A stretch of 51,086 nt of DNA from Chloroflexota bacterium (GTDB lineage: Bacteria > Chloroflexota > Anaerolineae > CG2-30-64-16): the NCBI GenBank assembly GCA_016876015.1, contig VGOD01000015.1, positions 1-51,086 on the forward strand, read 5' to 3'. How positions within the stretch are numbered: the first letter of the stretch is position 1; every line of letters begins with the position of its first letter. A program made the position numbers and the translations under genes. The notes under the pieces are model-generated. The model saw only the letters and a program-made list of their open reading frames with translations. It ran no database searches and was not told where the DNA came from. Positions 35,302 through 44,363 of this stretch are shown in pieces.

Positions 35302-38300
35302 GAAGATGTCCCTTCAGTTGTGCATCCGGCGCAGCATCCTCCGGTTCGGCCAGCCGGCGGCCTACATCCCGGCGATGGCCGCCCTGGTCGTCCTGGTGAT
35401 CGCGGCGGCCGGGGGCCTGATGGCGCGCGTCGCCGAATCATCCGCGAGCATGAACCCGGCCGGCTACGCGTCTTCGTCTGTGATCGGCTGCCTGCCCGTA
35501 GGGATTGACTATCTGGGCGGCGCCAACCCACGCGGCCCCTACGCGATCAGCGATACGGTCGAGCTGCGCTGGACCGGCGCGGCGGTGACAGCCACCCTGG
35601 TCGCCTACGAGTTCAACGCGCTCAGCCAATGGGGCCACAACATCTACGTAAACGGCCGGCTGGTCGGTGCGGCCACGGGCACGCGCAACAGCGAGGCGGT
35701 CTGCCGCGGCTTCCCGGAAGCAGGCCGGCCCGCGTCCGCGGGTCTGACGCCGCTGCGCTGGCCGCTCGACCCGGCCTGGCTGGTCCAGGGCGCCAACACC
35801 GTGCAGGTCGCCATCCACCCCGATGTCATCCAGGATCAAAGCTGGGGCCTGAGCCGCATCCAGATCGAAGTGGGCGGCCCGTCGGTGAGCGGTCCGCGCT
35901 ATGAGATGGTCACCGTGCCGAGCTCTTACTACTTAAACTGGCCCGGCAGCCAGTCGGTCGCGGCCTATCGCCATGAGGGCACGTGGACGCAAATCCGCGT
36001 CCCTGCGGGTTACGATGCCGCCCAGCCGGCCCCGCTCCTGGTCGTCGCCCACGGCTATAACAGCACCGGCGCCGAGATCATGACCGGCTTCGCCGCGGCC
36101 GCCGAGGCGCGCGGCTGGCTCCTGGCCGCAGCCGATTACCACGGCGAGCTGAACTCAGGCTTCTTCGCGGTCGGCTCGAACGGCGCGCCGTTCATCCGCA
36201 CCGGTATGCAGACCTTTGGGTCGCGCGCTTCGCAGTACGACATCATGGACATCATCAACCATGTGAAGACGAGCTACAGCGTGGATGCCTCTCGCATCTA
36301 CCTGGTGGGGCATTCGATGGGCGGGCTGACCGCGCTGCTGACGGCCGGCCGTTGGCCGCACGTCTTCGCCGGCGTCGTCTCTGACAGCGGCCCCACCGAC
36401 CTGACGCAATGGTATGCAGACACCTATGCGGGCAATCCGCCCGGCATCACGCCCAACGGCGGCATCAACTCCGCGATCCAGGCCGAGACCGGCGCGTTCG
36501 AGGCGGCCGGGCATACGCTGGTGGCCTATCGCGATCCGTCGCGCTATGGCTTCGAGTACAGCCGGCGCTCGCCCCAGGAGTTCGCGCTGAACTTCCGCCG
36601 CCTGCCGCTGCTGCTGAACCACATGCAGAGCGACACCAGGATAGATCCCCACTTCGCGTGGGACATGTACTACAAGGTCGCCTACAACTCACCGGATAAA
36701 CTCGATCTGCGCTGGTTTTCCGGCAACCACGATGCGCCGCTGGCCGGCCGCGTGGAGGGCATCCTGGACTGGCTGAGCCCGTTGCGACGCCAGCCGAGTG
36801 ATGCGCCCCAGAACAATACCTTCACCCTGGACGAAAGTGGACGCGTTTTCTGGATCGGGGTGCGGCTCTCATCGGACGCGGTAAGCGTGAACCCGGTGAA
36901 CCACGCCTTGCAGACCGAGGCGCACTTCACCCGCGTCACCGCCGCCGCCTATGACCGCGACAAGCGCGCCATCCTGGTCAGCGCCGAGAATCTTCGACCT
37001 GACACCGGCAGCTCGAACAACTACGGCGCCTATCCGCCCCAGAATCTGACGGTCAATCTGCTTTTCTACCTGGAGCAGATCGGCCTGCCGACCGCGGGCG
37101 CGTACACCATCGAGCGGATCAACAAGGATACGGGCGACTTCACAGTGACCTACGCCACGCCGACGAGCGACGTCTTGTCTGTACCGCTGCCGCAAGGCGC
37201 GTTCATGTATCGCATCGTCGCGGGCGATCGGCCGCCGGCGTACCAGGCGCTGCGGCTGCAAGCCGGGCTGAACGGCTATGCCGGAGCCCGCGACACCATG
37301 CTCAGCCGGTGGTTCCCCGATACCAGCTATGGCGTGACCTACAACAAGATGCAGATTCACCACACCGGGCCTACGCCGAACGAGAAGGCGCTGCTGCAGT
37401 TCGACCTGGCCGCGTTGCCCGCGAACGCCCACGTGCGCTTTGCGGTGCTCAGCGTCTATGTCACCGACATCCCGACCGGGAACAACCGTGCGATGCTGAC
37501 GGAGGTCTACGGGGTCAACCGCGCCTGGGATCACGTCACCGCGGCCTGGAACCGGCCAAGCGCCGGCGCCGCCTGGGGCCAGGCTGGCGCCGAGGCTGCG
37601 CCGGCCGATCGCTCCGCGACGCCGAGCGACTATCGCTATCTCCTGGGCCTGCCGTCTGGCGGCCCGGCCTTCTATGGCTTCGATGTGTATGACTACGTCC
37701 AGGCCTGGCGGACCAGCGGAAACTACGGGCTGCAACTGCGTTCTGCGCCCGTCACATCGGACTATGCGCGGCGCAGCGAGGGCTTTTATATCGCTTCTGC
37801 TGAGTACTACGAGTCAGGCCAAAGGCCCAAGCTGACCATCATCTACACGTTAGAGGAGCCGACGCCAACTCCCAGCCTGACGCCGACTGCCACGCCAACG
37901 CCGACCGCCACGCCAACGCCAACCGCCACGCCGAGCGCGAGCCCGACGCCTTCACCGACAGCTACTCCGAACACCGGTCGGGTCGCTGGGCTGGTGTTTG
38001 CGGACGCCAACCGGAACGGCATCCAGGATGCGGCCGAGAGCGGCCAGCCGAATGTGATGATCTGGTTGAAGCGTAACGCCGTGATTCAAGACAACGTGCT
38101 CACCGGCCCAGATGGCGGCTTTGCCTTCGACAACGTGCTGGCCGGCGGCTGGCAGGTGGAGGCCAATGTGCCGCCAGGCTACGATGTAACCACGCCGGCT
38201 GGCAACCCCATCGCCGTCGAGGTGACGGCCGGAGGCCAGGCGACGGTCGTTTTCGGCTTCGCGCCTGCGCCCACGGCCACGCCGACAGTCACAGCGACGC

Positions 38301-38416
38301 CTACGCCGACGGTGACGGCCTCGCCAAGTGCGACAGCCTCCCCGACGGGGACGGCTACGCCGACGATGACGCCTGTGCCGCGCTACTATCTGCCGCTCGT
38401 GCTGCGGCCCGACTAA
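35294..38416 (+). CDS. Secreted esterase-type protein with DNRLRE and SdrB domains, active site intact
   Basis: A 1,040-residue exported protein. After the signal or anchor (YIPAMAALVVLVIAAAGGLM) comes a beta-sandwich (about 65-195). The alpha/beta-hydrolase (about 215-500) has HGYNSTG as oxyanion region, VGHSMGGLTALL with nucleophile Ser341, NHMQSDTRIDPHFAWDM for the acid, and GNHDAPL for the His. A DNRLRE domain (about 660-855), a Pro/Thr linker, an SdrB-like domain (GLVFADANRNGIQDAAESGQ) and a C-terminal YYLPLVLRPD follow. It closely parallels the protein at 26280 but keeps the catalytic Ser and lacks the N-terminal propeller. Likely an extracellular carbohydrate esterase or depolymerase encoded within the glycan locus; it may trim or deacetylate that polymer. 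Confidence 0.87.
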   Translation: MIEKMSLQLCIRRSILRFGQPAAYIPAMAALVVLVIAAAGGLMARVAESSASMNPAGYASSSVIGCLPVGIDYLGGANPRGPYAISDTVELRWTGAAVTATLVAYEFNALSQWGHNIYVNGRLVGAATGTRNSEAVCRGFPEAGRPASAGLTPLRWPLDPAWLVQGANTVQVAIHPDVIQDQSWGLSRIQIEVGGPSVSGPRYEMVTVPSSYYLNWPGSQSVAAYRHEGTWTQIRVPAGYDAAQPAPLLVVAHGYNSTGAEIMTGFAAAAEARGWLLAAADYHGELNSGFFAVGSNGAPFIRTGMQTFGSRASQYDIMDIINHVKTSYSVDASRIYLVGHSMGGLTALLTAGRWPHVFAGVVSDSGPTDLTQWYADTYAGNPPGITPNGGINSAIQAETGAFEAAGHTLVAYRDPSRYGFEYSRRSPQEFALNFRRLPLLLNHMQSDTRIDPHFAWDMYYKVAYNSPDKLDLRWFSGNHDAPLAGRVEGILDWLSPLRRQPSDAPQNNTFTLDESGRVFWIGVRLSSDAVSVNPVNHALQTEAHFTRVTAAAYDRDKRAILVSAENLRPDTGSSNNYGAYPPQNLTVNLLFYLEQIGLPTAGAYTIERINKDTGDFTVTYATPTSDVLSVPLPQGAFMYRIVAGDRPPAYQALRLQAGLNGYAGARDTMLSRWFPDTSYGVTYNKMQIHHTGPTPNEKALLQFDLAALPANAHVRFAVLSVYVTDIPTGNNRAMLTEVYGVNRAWDHVTAAWNRPSAGAAWGQAGAEAAPADRSATPSDYRYLLGLPSGGPAFYGFDVYDYVQAWRTSGNYGLQLRSAPVTSDYARRSEGFYIASAEYYESGQRPKLTIIYTLEEPTPTPSLTPTATPTPTATPTPTATPSASPTPSPTATPNTGRVAGLVFADANRNGIQDAAESGQPNVMIWLKRNAVIQDNVLTGPDGGFAFDNVLAGGWQVEANVPPGYDVTTPAGNPIAVEVTAGGQATVVFGFAPAPTATPTVTATPTPTVTASPSATASPTGTATPTMTPVPRYYLPLVLRPD

Positions 38417-38453
38417 GAGGCGCGATCGGCGTCTATGGAATGACCTGACAGAT

Positions 38454-39218
38454 ATGGATTTTGCTTCATTCTACGACGCCTACTGGCGCGACAAGGGGGA
38501 CCGCGTAGATCGCAGTCGCCTGGAGCTGCTCGCCCGGCTCATCCGGCCGGCCGAACAGGTCTTGCAGGTGGATTGCGGGCCGGGCTGGCTGCCAGAGATG
38601 ATGCAGGCCCGCGGAGCGCACGTCATCGCCACCGATCTCTCGGCCGTGGCGGTCGCCAGGGCGCGCGCCAGGGGCGTCGACGCCCGGCAGCACGACATCG
38701 ACGCGGGCCCGCTGCCGTTTGGCGACGCCGAGTTCGACGTCGTCGTGTCCGATTCGCAACTGGAGCACCGCTTCGACTGCGGGCACGCGCTGGATGAGAT
38801 GGCGCGCGTCCTTAAGCCCGGCGGCCGGCTGATCCTGTTGCTGCCGAACACAGCTCACTGGCGCGTGCGGCTCTGGTTGTTGGCAGGCCGCTTTCCCTAT
38901 GTCGCCAACACGCCGACCGATGCGCTCCACCTGCGTTTCTTCACGCTGCCAGACACGGCCGAGATGCTCGGCCGCCGCGGCCTGGCGATCGAGCATACTG
39001 ACGGCAGCGCCAGCCTGTGGGTCGCCGGCCTCTATCCGGCGTTTCTGCGCCGCGGCTTGCCGGCCCGCATCTACACGCGGCTGGCGCGGGGCTGGCCTGC
39101 TCTGTTTGCGCGCGACTTCATCGTCGTCGCACGGAAACGGCCGTCTGGGGCTGCGCCTCCCTCGCCCATCCGCCAGGGCAGGCGCCGCAGGCCTGACGGG
39201 CCAGGAGGAGGCGCGTGA
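38454..39218 (+). CDS. Class I SAM-dependent methyltransferase, weak motif I
   Basis: A 254-residue protein with the fold and order of Methyltransf_11: VLQVDCGPGWLPEM as a slightly altered motif I, VIATDLSAVAVARARARG for motif II, FDVVVSDSQLEHRFDCG, and LKPGGRLILLLPN. The C-terminal hydrophobic region (ARDFIVVARK) is typical. The final ~20 residues are basic and Gly/Pro-rich and look as if encoded by a repeat. It is 37 bp after the esterase gene and overlaps the flippase gene by 4 bp. It probably methylates a sugar or lipid carrier in the glycan pathway. Confidence 0.8.
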   Translation: MDFASFYDAYWRDKGDRVDRSRLELLARLIRPAEQVLQVDCGPGWLPEMMQARGAHVIATDLSAVAVARARARGVDARQHDIDAGPLPFGDAEFDVVVSDSQLEHRFDCGHALDEMARVLKPGGRLILLLPNTAHWRVRLWLLAGRFPYVANTPTDALHLRFFTLPDTAEMLGRRGLAIEHTDGSASLWVAGLYPAFLRRGLPARIYTRLARGWPALFARDFIVVARKRPSGAAPPSPIRQGRRRRPDGPGGGA

Positions 39219-40684
39219 GCCTGAAGCGCCAGGTCGCCAGCAGCCTCTTCTGGGTGGCGCTATCGCAGTTGTTCGGCAGCGGGTTGACCCTGGTCACCAG
39301 CCTCATCGTCGCCAAGCTTTTGGGACCGGCTGCGCTCGGCCTGGTGGGGATGGCCGGCCTGGCGATCGCCGCGCTCCAGTACTTTCAGAACATCGGCTTC
39401 GACGCCGCGCTGATCTACCGCCGCGACGAGGTCGAGAACGCCAGCCATACCGCGTTCGTCACGGTCATCGCCAGCAGTCTTGTCGTCTATTTGACGGCGG
39501 TTTTGGCGGCGCCGTGGGTGGCGCTCTTTTTCCGAGAGCCGGCCGTGACGCCGATCCTGCGCGTCCTGGCGCTTACGATCCTGATCTCGAGCGTGGGCCG
39601 CGTGCCGGCCATCCTGATGGAACGGGAGTTGAACTTCCGCCGCCGGATTTTGCCAGAGCTGACCGCCAATGCGATCGGCAGCGGGACAGCGATCGCGCTG
39701 GCGCTTTCTGGGGTGGGGGTGTGGAGCCTGGTCTGGGGGCAGTTGATTGGGACGACGCTGGCGTCGGCGCTGGTCTGGTTCGTCACATCGTGGCGGCCGC
39801 GGCTGCGTTTCAGGCCGCAGTTGGCGCGTGAGCTTTTTCACTACGGCAAGCACATCGTCGGCTCTCAGACCTTGATCTTCTTGATCACCAACGTGGACAA
39901 TGCGGTGGTGGGTCGCTATGCCGGCGATGCGGCGCTTGGCTTCTACAGCTTCGCCTACAACCTGTCCAACCGGCCAGCCACGCAGATCGCCAGCGTGCTC
40001 ACGCGCGTGATGTTTCCGGCCCTGGCGAAGCTATCGAGCAGCGCGGTCGAGGCGGCCGAGGCGCGCGCCCGCTATTACATGACGATCGTGCACTACGTGA
40101 CCTGGTTGACCGCGCCGATCGCGGCGGCCACGATCCTGTTCGCGCCTGAGTTCATCTATGGTCTCTATGGCCCGGAATGGGCGCCGGCCATCACGCCGCT
40201 GCAGCTATTGGCGATCTATGGCTTCGTGCGTTCCATCGCCGCGAACATGGGCAGCGTCCTGCGCGCCATGGGCAAGCCGCATTGGTTGACCGCCATCGCC
40301 ATCTGGCGGCTGGCGACCATGCTGGCGACCCTCTACCCGGTCACGAAGCTGTGGGGCATCACCGGGGTAAGCTGGCTGTCGGCCATCGTGGCGGTGGTGG
40401 ATTTCGTCATCTCGGCGACCCTGGTGGGCAAGGTGGTGGATGCCCCGTGGCGCGCCTATGCCAGGATCTTGATACCGACTCTCGCGGCCGCGCTGGTTGC
40501 GGGTCTGTTGGCCCATTGGCTCTATCCATTCCTGCCGCTGGCCAAGACCGCCTGGCGGTTGCTGGCCGCGGGCGTTGTGTTGGTGATCCTCTATGGCGCG
40601 CTGGTCTGGCTTGCAGATGCTCGACTGCGGGCAGCCGTAGCCGCGGGATTTGCGTATCTGCGACGGTGGTATCGAAGATGCTGA
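39215..40684 (+). CDS. Wzx-type oligosaccharide flippase (MOP superfamily)
   Basis: A 489-residue polytopic protein with about 12-14 hydrophobic segments. The N terminus (RQVASSLFWVALSQLFGSGLTL), EPAVTPILRVLALTILISS and the FYSFAYNLSNRPATQIASVL segment match the Polysacc_synt/lipopolysaccharide-transport group. It would move lipid-linked repeat units across the membrane, supplying the O-antigen-ligase/polymerase encoded at 44360. The GTG start at 39215 overlaps the preceding stop (GTGA), and its own stop overlaps the following glycosyltransferase by 7 bp. Confidence 0.92.
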   Translation: MSLKRQVASSLFWVALSQLFGSGLTLVTSLIVAKLLGPAALGLVGMAGLAIAALQYFQNIGFDAALIYRRDEVENASHTAFVTVIASSLVVYLTAVLAAPWVALFFREPAVTPILRVLALTILISSVGRVPAILMERELNFRRRILPELTANAIGSGTAIALALSGVGVWSLVWGQLIGTTLASALVWFVTSWRPRLRFRPQLARELFHYGKHIVGSQTLIFLITNVDNAVVGRYAGDAALGFYSFAYNLSNRPATQIASVLTRVMFPALAKLSSSAVEAAEARARYYMTIVHYVTWLTAPIAAATILFAPEFIYGLYGPEWAPAITPLQLLAIYGFVRSIAANMGSVLRAMGKPHWLTAIAIWRLATMLATLYPVTKLWGITGVSWLSAIVAVVDFVISATLVGKVVDAPWRAYARILIPTLAAALVAGLLAHWLYPFLPLAKTAWRLLAAGVVLVILYGALVWLADARLRAAVAAGFAYLRRWYRRC

Positions 40685-41973
40685 CTGACGAGACGATCAT
40701 CTGCCTGGCGCCTGACCCGTGGGAAGGGCTGTGGCGCAACCGGCACCAGATCATGACCCGGCTGGCGCGGCGCAACACCGTGCTCTACGTCGAGCCGCGG
40801 CTCTATCATACCGACGTGCTGCGCTACTTGCGAACAGGCCGGCTGAAGCTGGCTGACCTGCGCCAACCGCTGGCGTGGCGCTACAGCGAGCGGTCATCGA
40901 GCGCCGCCCATGGCCTGTGGATCTACCACGACCCCTACTACGCGCCCGTGGCGGGCCGCTTCACCGGCGGCTGGCTGACCGCGGCCCTGCGCCGCCGCGC
41001 CATGGCGCGCACCCTGCGCCAGATCGGGGCCCCGGTCCCGCCCATCCTCTGGCTCGTGCGACCGTACTACGCCGATGTGATCGGCCAATACGGCGAGAAG
41101 CTGCTGGTCTATCACGTGACCGACGAGTACAGCGCCTATACGCACGCCGACCATCAGGCGCTCACGCGGCAGCAAGAGCGCGCGGTGCTCGGTCGCGCCG
41201 ATCTCACGATCGTCACATCGCCGGCGCTGCTGGCCAGCAAGCGTCCCTTCAACCCGCACACCTGCCTGGTCCCGAACGCCGTAGACTACGAAGGCTTCCA
41301 GCGCAGCCTGGCCGCCGATCGGCCCATCGCGCCCCTGGCGGAGGCGGAGGCGGAGGTTAAGGCTAAGGCTAAGGATGAGCCGAAGCCTCAACCCAACCTC
41401 AACCACCCCCCTCCCATCCCGCGGCCGCGCATCGGCTATTCGGGCGCGCTGAACGAGAAGATAGATTTTGCGCTGTTGGCGCACGTCGCAACCAGCCGGC
41501 CAGACTGGCAGCTCGTGTTGATCGGCGCGCGCGATCTCTTCCGCCAACCGGCCAAGGCCGATCCGCTGGCTGGACTGCCGAACGTCCACTGGTTGGGCCG
41601 GCTGCCGGTGACGCAGCTCCCGCCAGCCATCGCCAGCATGGACGTTTGTTTGCTGCCCTACGAGCGCAACGAATGGACCGCAAACATTGATTCGCTGAAG
41701 CTCTATGAGTACTTGGCGTGCGGCCGGCCGATCGTCAGCACCGATGTGCCGGTCGCCCACGCCTTCGCCGAAGTTGTCCGCATCGGTCGCGACCCCGCTG
41801 AGTTCGTGGCCCAGATCGCGGCCGCGCTGGCTGCAGCCGACCAGTCGCACGACAACAGCGCGGCCGCGACCGCACGGCGCAAAACCATCGCCAGCCAGAA
41901 CACCTGGGATCAGCGCGTGGCGACCATCGAGACATTGTTGGCCGAGGCCTTGCACAGAAAACGAGAAGGGTGA
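40678..41973 (+). CDS. Glycosyltransferase (TuaH-like GT4 group) with an in-frame hexamer insertion
   Basis: A 431-residue enzyme. The N terminus (IICLAPDPWEGLWRNRHQIM) and the YHVTDEYSAYTH, LTIVTSPALL and VPNAVDYEGF segments follow the TuaH-type pattern. The donor-binding half has SLKLYEYLACGRPIVSTDVP. At residues 222-245, between the two Rossmann lobes and just before RIGYSGALNEK, twelve 6-bp units encode an alternating Glu-Ala/Lys-Ala then Pro-rich stretch. The location at the inter-domain linker should be tolerated. The start at 40678 lies inside the flippase stop region (7-bp overlap), so translation is coupled. Acceptor and donor sugars are unknown. Confidence 0.87.
   Translation: MLTDETIICLAPDPWEGLWRNRHQIMTRLARRNTVLYVEPRLYHTDVLRYLRTGRLKLADLRQPLAWRYSERSSSAAHGLWIYHDPYYAPVAGRFTGGWLTAALRRRAMARTLRQIGAPVPPILWLVRPYYADVIGQYGEKLLVYHVTDEYSAYTHADHQALTRQQERAVLGRADLTIVTSPALLASKRPFNPHTCLVPNAVDYEGFQRSLAADRPIAPLAEAEAEVKAKAKDEPKPQPNLNHPPPIPRPRIGYSGALNEKIDFALLAHVATSRPDWQLVLIGARDLFRQPAKADPLAGLPNVHWLGRLPVTQLPPAIASMDVCLLPYERNEWTANIDSLKLYEYLACGRPIVSTDVPVAHAFAEVVRIGRDPAEFVAQIAAALAAADQSHDNSAAATARRKTIASQNTWDQRVATIETLLAEALHRKREG
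41341..41412 (+). repeat. Hexamer array in frame in a glycosyltransferase gene
   Basis: Twelve 6-bp units in register: GAGGCG twice, GAGGTT, AAGGCT twice, AAGGAT, GAGCCG, AAGCCT, CAACCC, AACCTC, AACCAC, CCCCCT. The left part is purine-rich, the right part its pyrimidine-rich counterpart. The 72 bp keep the frame and encode EAEAEVKAKAKDEP then a Pro/Asn stretch. Confidence 0.85.
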
Positions 41974-41976
41974 TGT

Positions 41977-43140
41977 ATGCGATCCAGCGACATGGGTAGT
42001 TTCTTTGCCATCTTGCGCAAGCGGCTGTGGATGATCCTGCTGCTCTTCGCGGTGACGATGACCGTCATCCTGATCGGCGCGCTCAACACCCCGGCCGCCT
42101 ACCAGTCGGCCGTGCGGCTGCAGGTCATCCCGGTCGAGCGCGCTCAGGTGGCGCTCTACGGACCGGCGCGCTCCGAAGCCAGCGATGTCGAGTTGATCTC
42201 TTTCCAGTTCAGCCAGGTTATCAAGACCAGCCGCATCGCCTGGCGCACCATCAACCGCACCGGCGTCAAGATGACTGCCGACGAGCTGCTGAAGGGCCTG
42301 AACGTGATCCAGGACTACGGCTTCGTCACCGTCATCGCCAGCGCGCATTCACCGGCCGACGCCGAGGCGATCGTCACGTGGCAGGTCGAGAATGCGCTGG
42401 CGGCCTATCGCGAGGAGCAGGCCCGGCCGGCCGTCGCCACCGGCGAGTTCATCGCCGAACAACTGGCCAGCGCCGAGCAAACCCTGGCGACCACGCGCAA
42501 CGATCTGTTGCGCTTCAAACTGGCCCACAACCTGGAATCGCTGGAGCGGGAGATCACCGCATACCAGGACATCGTGCGCGGCCTGCGACGCAGCAAGGAC
42601 GACGCCGCGCTCCAGGAAGCCCAGTTCGCCGCGCGCATCGCGGCGCTGGCGGGAGAAGCAACCAAGGCTGATCTGGCGGCCAGCCAGGCCAAAGCCAACA
42701 GCGACGCCGAGGCACTTGCCGCGCGGCGCGCGGCCGATCTGCGCCTGGCGGTCTCGAATCTACACGCCGACCTGGCCGCGCAGGCCGCGCTGCAAGCCGG
42801 CTACGAACGGGCCATCGCCCAGGCCGAAACCGACTTGACCTCGCTGATCGGCCTCTCGGAGGAGGCGACGCGGTTGGCCAATGCCGTCACCCAGGCCCAG
42901 AACACGCGCGACTTTCTGTTCAACAAGTCGCTGGAGGCCCAACTGAAGCAACAACAGAGCCTCAGCGTGGGCCATCTCAAAGTGATCGAGCCGGCCCGCC
43001 GCCCCGACCAGCCCTTGCCCAGCCGCACCCTGCAGATCGCCATCATCGGCGGCGTGTTGAGCCTGGCGCTGGGCGTGATGCTGGCGTTCTTGTTCGAGTT
43101 CTTCGAGTCGCTGACGCGCCAGGCCAGACCGCCAGCATGA
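41977..43140 (+). CDS. Wzz-type polysaccharide chain-length/co-polymerase protein
   Basis: A 387-residue protein with two membrane segments (about 18-37 and 356-377) and a long periplasm-facing-type helical region (about 165-320, coiled coil with many Ala/Leu/Gln heptads). The N-terminal YQSAVRLQVIP and the Pro-rich segment before the second membrane helix (EPARRPDQPLPSR) are typical of the Wzz family. There is no kinase domain or Tyr-rich tail, so no BY-kinase control is evident in this window. It would set polymer length together with the polymerase. It begins 3 bp after the preceding gene and overlaps the next by 4 bp (ATGA). Confidence 0.85.
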   Translation: MRSSDMGSFFAILRKRLWMILLLFAVTMTVILIGALNTPAAYQSAVRLQVIPVERAQVALYGPARSEASDVELISFQFSQVIKTSRIAWRTINRTGVKMTADELLKGLNVIQDYGFVTVIASAHSPADAEAIVTWQVENALAAYREEQARPAVATGEFIAEQLASAEQTLATTRNDLLRFKLAHNLESLEREITAYQDIVRGLRRSKDDAALQEAQFAARIAALAGEATKADLAASQAKANSDAEALAARRAADLRLAVSNLHADLAAQAALQAGYERAIAQAETDLTSLIGLSEEATRLANAVTQAQNTRDFLFNKSLEAQLKQQQSLSVGHLKVIEPARRPDQPLPSRTLQIAIIGGVLSLALGVMLAFLFEFFESLTRQARPPA

Positions 43141-44363
43141 AGATCCTCTATGTGGACCTGACCACCGGAACCGGCGGCGCGATCATCAGCCTGGCGCAGC
43201 TCCTCAGCCGGCTCGACCGCGCCGAGTTCCAGCCGACCGTGCTCCTGGCCGCTCACAGCCAGGGCCGCGGCCGCCTCGAGGCCGTTGGGGTTCCCGTCAT
43301 CACGCTGCCAACGGTCACGGCTGATACGGCCCACAGCACCGCGTTGGTGCAGGCGATCAAGAGCGCCGGGCCGGCCCGGCGGCTGTTCCTGGAAGGCCCT
43401 CTGGCCCGGCCGTGGGCGTGGGCGCGCGGCGTCCGCGATCTGTTGATGCGCACGGCGCCACTGACCTGCCGGCTGTACCGCACGATCCGGCGGCTGCAGC
43501 CGGACCTGGTGCACGTCAATGTCATCAGCTCGGCCGCGCTGGCCGCGGCCTGGCTGGCAGGGCGACCGGTGGTCTGTCACATGCGCTGGCAAGGGCCGCT
43601 TACCGTTTGGGAGCGCATCTGGGCGCGCACGGTGCAGCGCTTCGTCTTCATCTCGCAGTGGATTGCCGAGCACGACGCGACGCAGGGGATTCCGGCCGGC
43701 CGCGGCCGGCTGATCTACAATGGGCTCGACCTGGCGCCGTATCAGAATCTGCCGGACCGCCCGGCTGCCCGCGCGCAGCTAGGGCTGCCGGCCGGCCGGC
43801 CGATCGTCGCGGACATGGGCCGGCTGGTGCCCTGGAAGGGCCAGGACCTGTTCTTGCGCGCCATGCGCCGCGTCGTAGACGCCGAGCCGAACGTGTTCGG
43901 CCTGATCATCGGCGAGGCGGAGGAGTTCAGCCGCGACTTCGCGGCCGGGCTGCCCGCACTGGCTGCCGAGCTGGGGCTGGCCGACGCGGTGCGCTTCACC
44001 GGCTTCCTGGCCGACGTGCCGGCCGCGATGGCGGCCATAGATCTGTTGGCGCACACCGCGGTCGAGCCTGAGCCGTTCGGCCGGGTGCTGATCGAGGCGA
44101 TGGCCGCGGAGCGGCCCGTCGTCAGCCCAGGCGAGGGCGGCGGCGCGGAGATCGTGGCCCATGGCCGGACCGGCCTCCTCTATCCGCCCGGCGACGAGGC
44201 CGCCCTGGCCGCGGCGATCATCCGGCTGCTGCGCGATCACCGATTGGCGGCCGAAATGGGGCAGGCCGGCCGCGCGCGCGTGATCGAGATGTTCAGCCTG
44301 GAGCAGCACGTACAGGCGATGGTTGACCTGTACCGTGAACTGGAGCAAGAGCAGTCATCGTGA
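43137..44363 (+). CDS. Glycosyltransferase family 4
   Basis: A 408-residue GT-B enzyme. The N-terminal acceptor lobe begins ILYVDLTTGTGGAIISLAQL. The donor lobe starts RPIVADMGRLVPWKGQDLFL and has the E-x7-E pattern in EPEPFGRVLIEAMAAERPVV, marking retaining GT4 enzymes that use nucleotide sugars. No membrane segment is evident; it acts on the cytoplasmic face on lipid-linked intermediates. It overlaps the Wzz-type gene and the polymerase gene by 4 bp each. Confidence 0.93.
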   Translation: MKILYVDLTTGTGGAIISLAQLLSRLDRAEFQPTVLLAAHSQGRGRLEAVGVPVITLPTVTADTAHSTALVQAIKSAGPARRLFLEGPLARPWAWARGVRDLLMRTAPLTCRLYRTIRRLQPDLVHVNVISSAALAAAWLAGRPVVCHMRWQGPLTVWERIWARTVQRFVFISQWIAEHDATQGIPAGRGRLIYNGLDLAPYQNLPDRPAARAQLGLPAGRPIVADMGRLVPWKGQDLFLRAMRRVVDAEPNVFGLIIGEAEEFSRDFAAGLPALAAELGLADAVRFTGFLADVPAAMAAIDLLAHTAVEPEPFGRVLIEAMAAERPVVSPGEGGGAEIVAHGRTGLLYPPGDEAALAAAIIRLLRDHRLAAEMGQAGRARVIEMFSLEQHVQAMVDLYRELEQEQSS

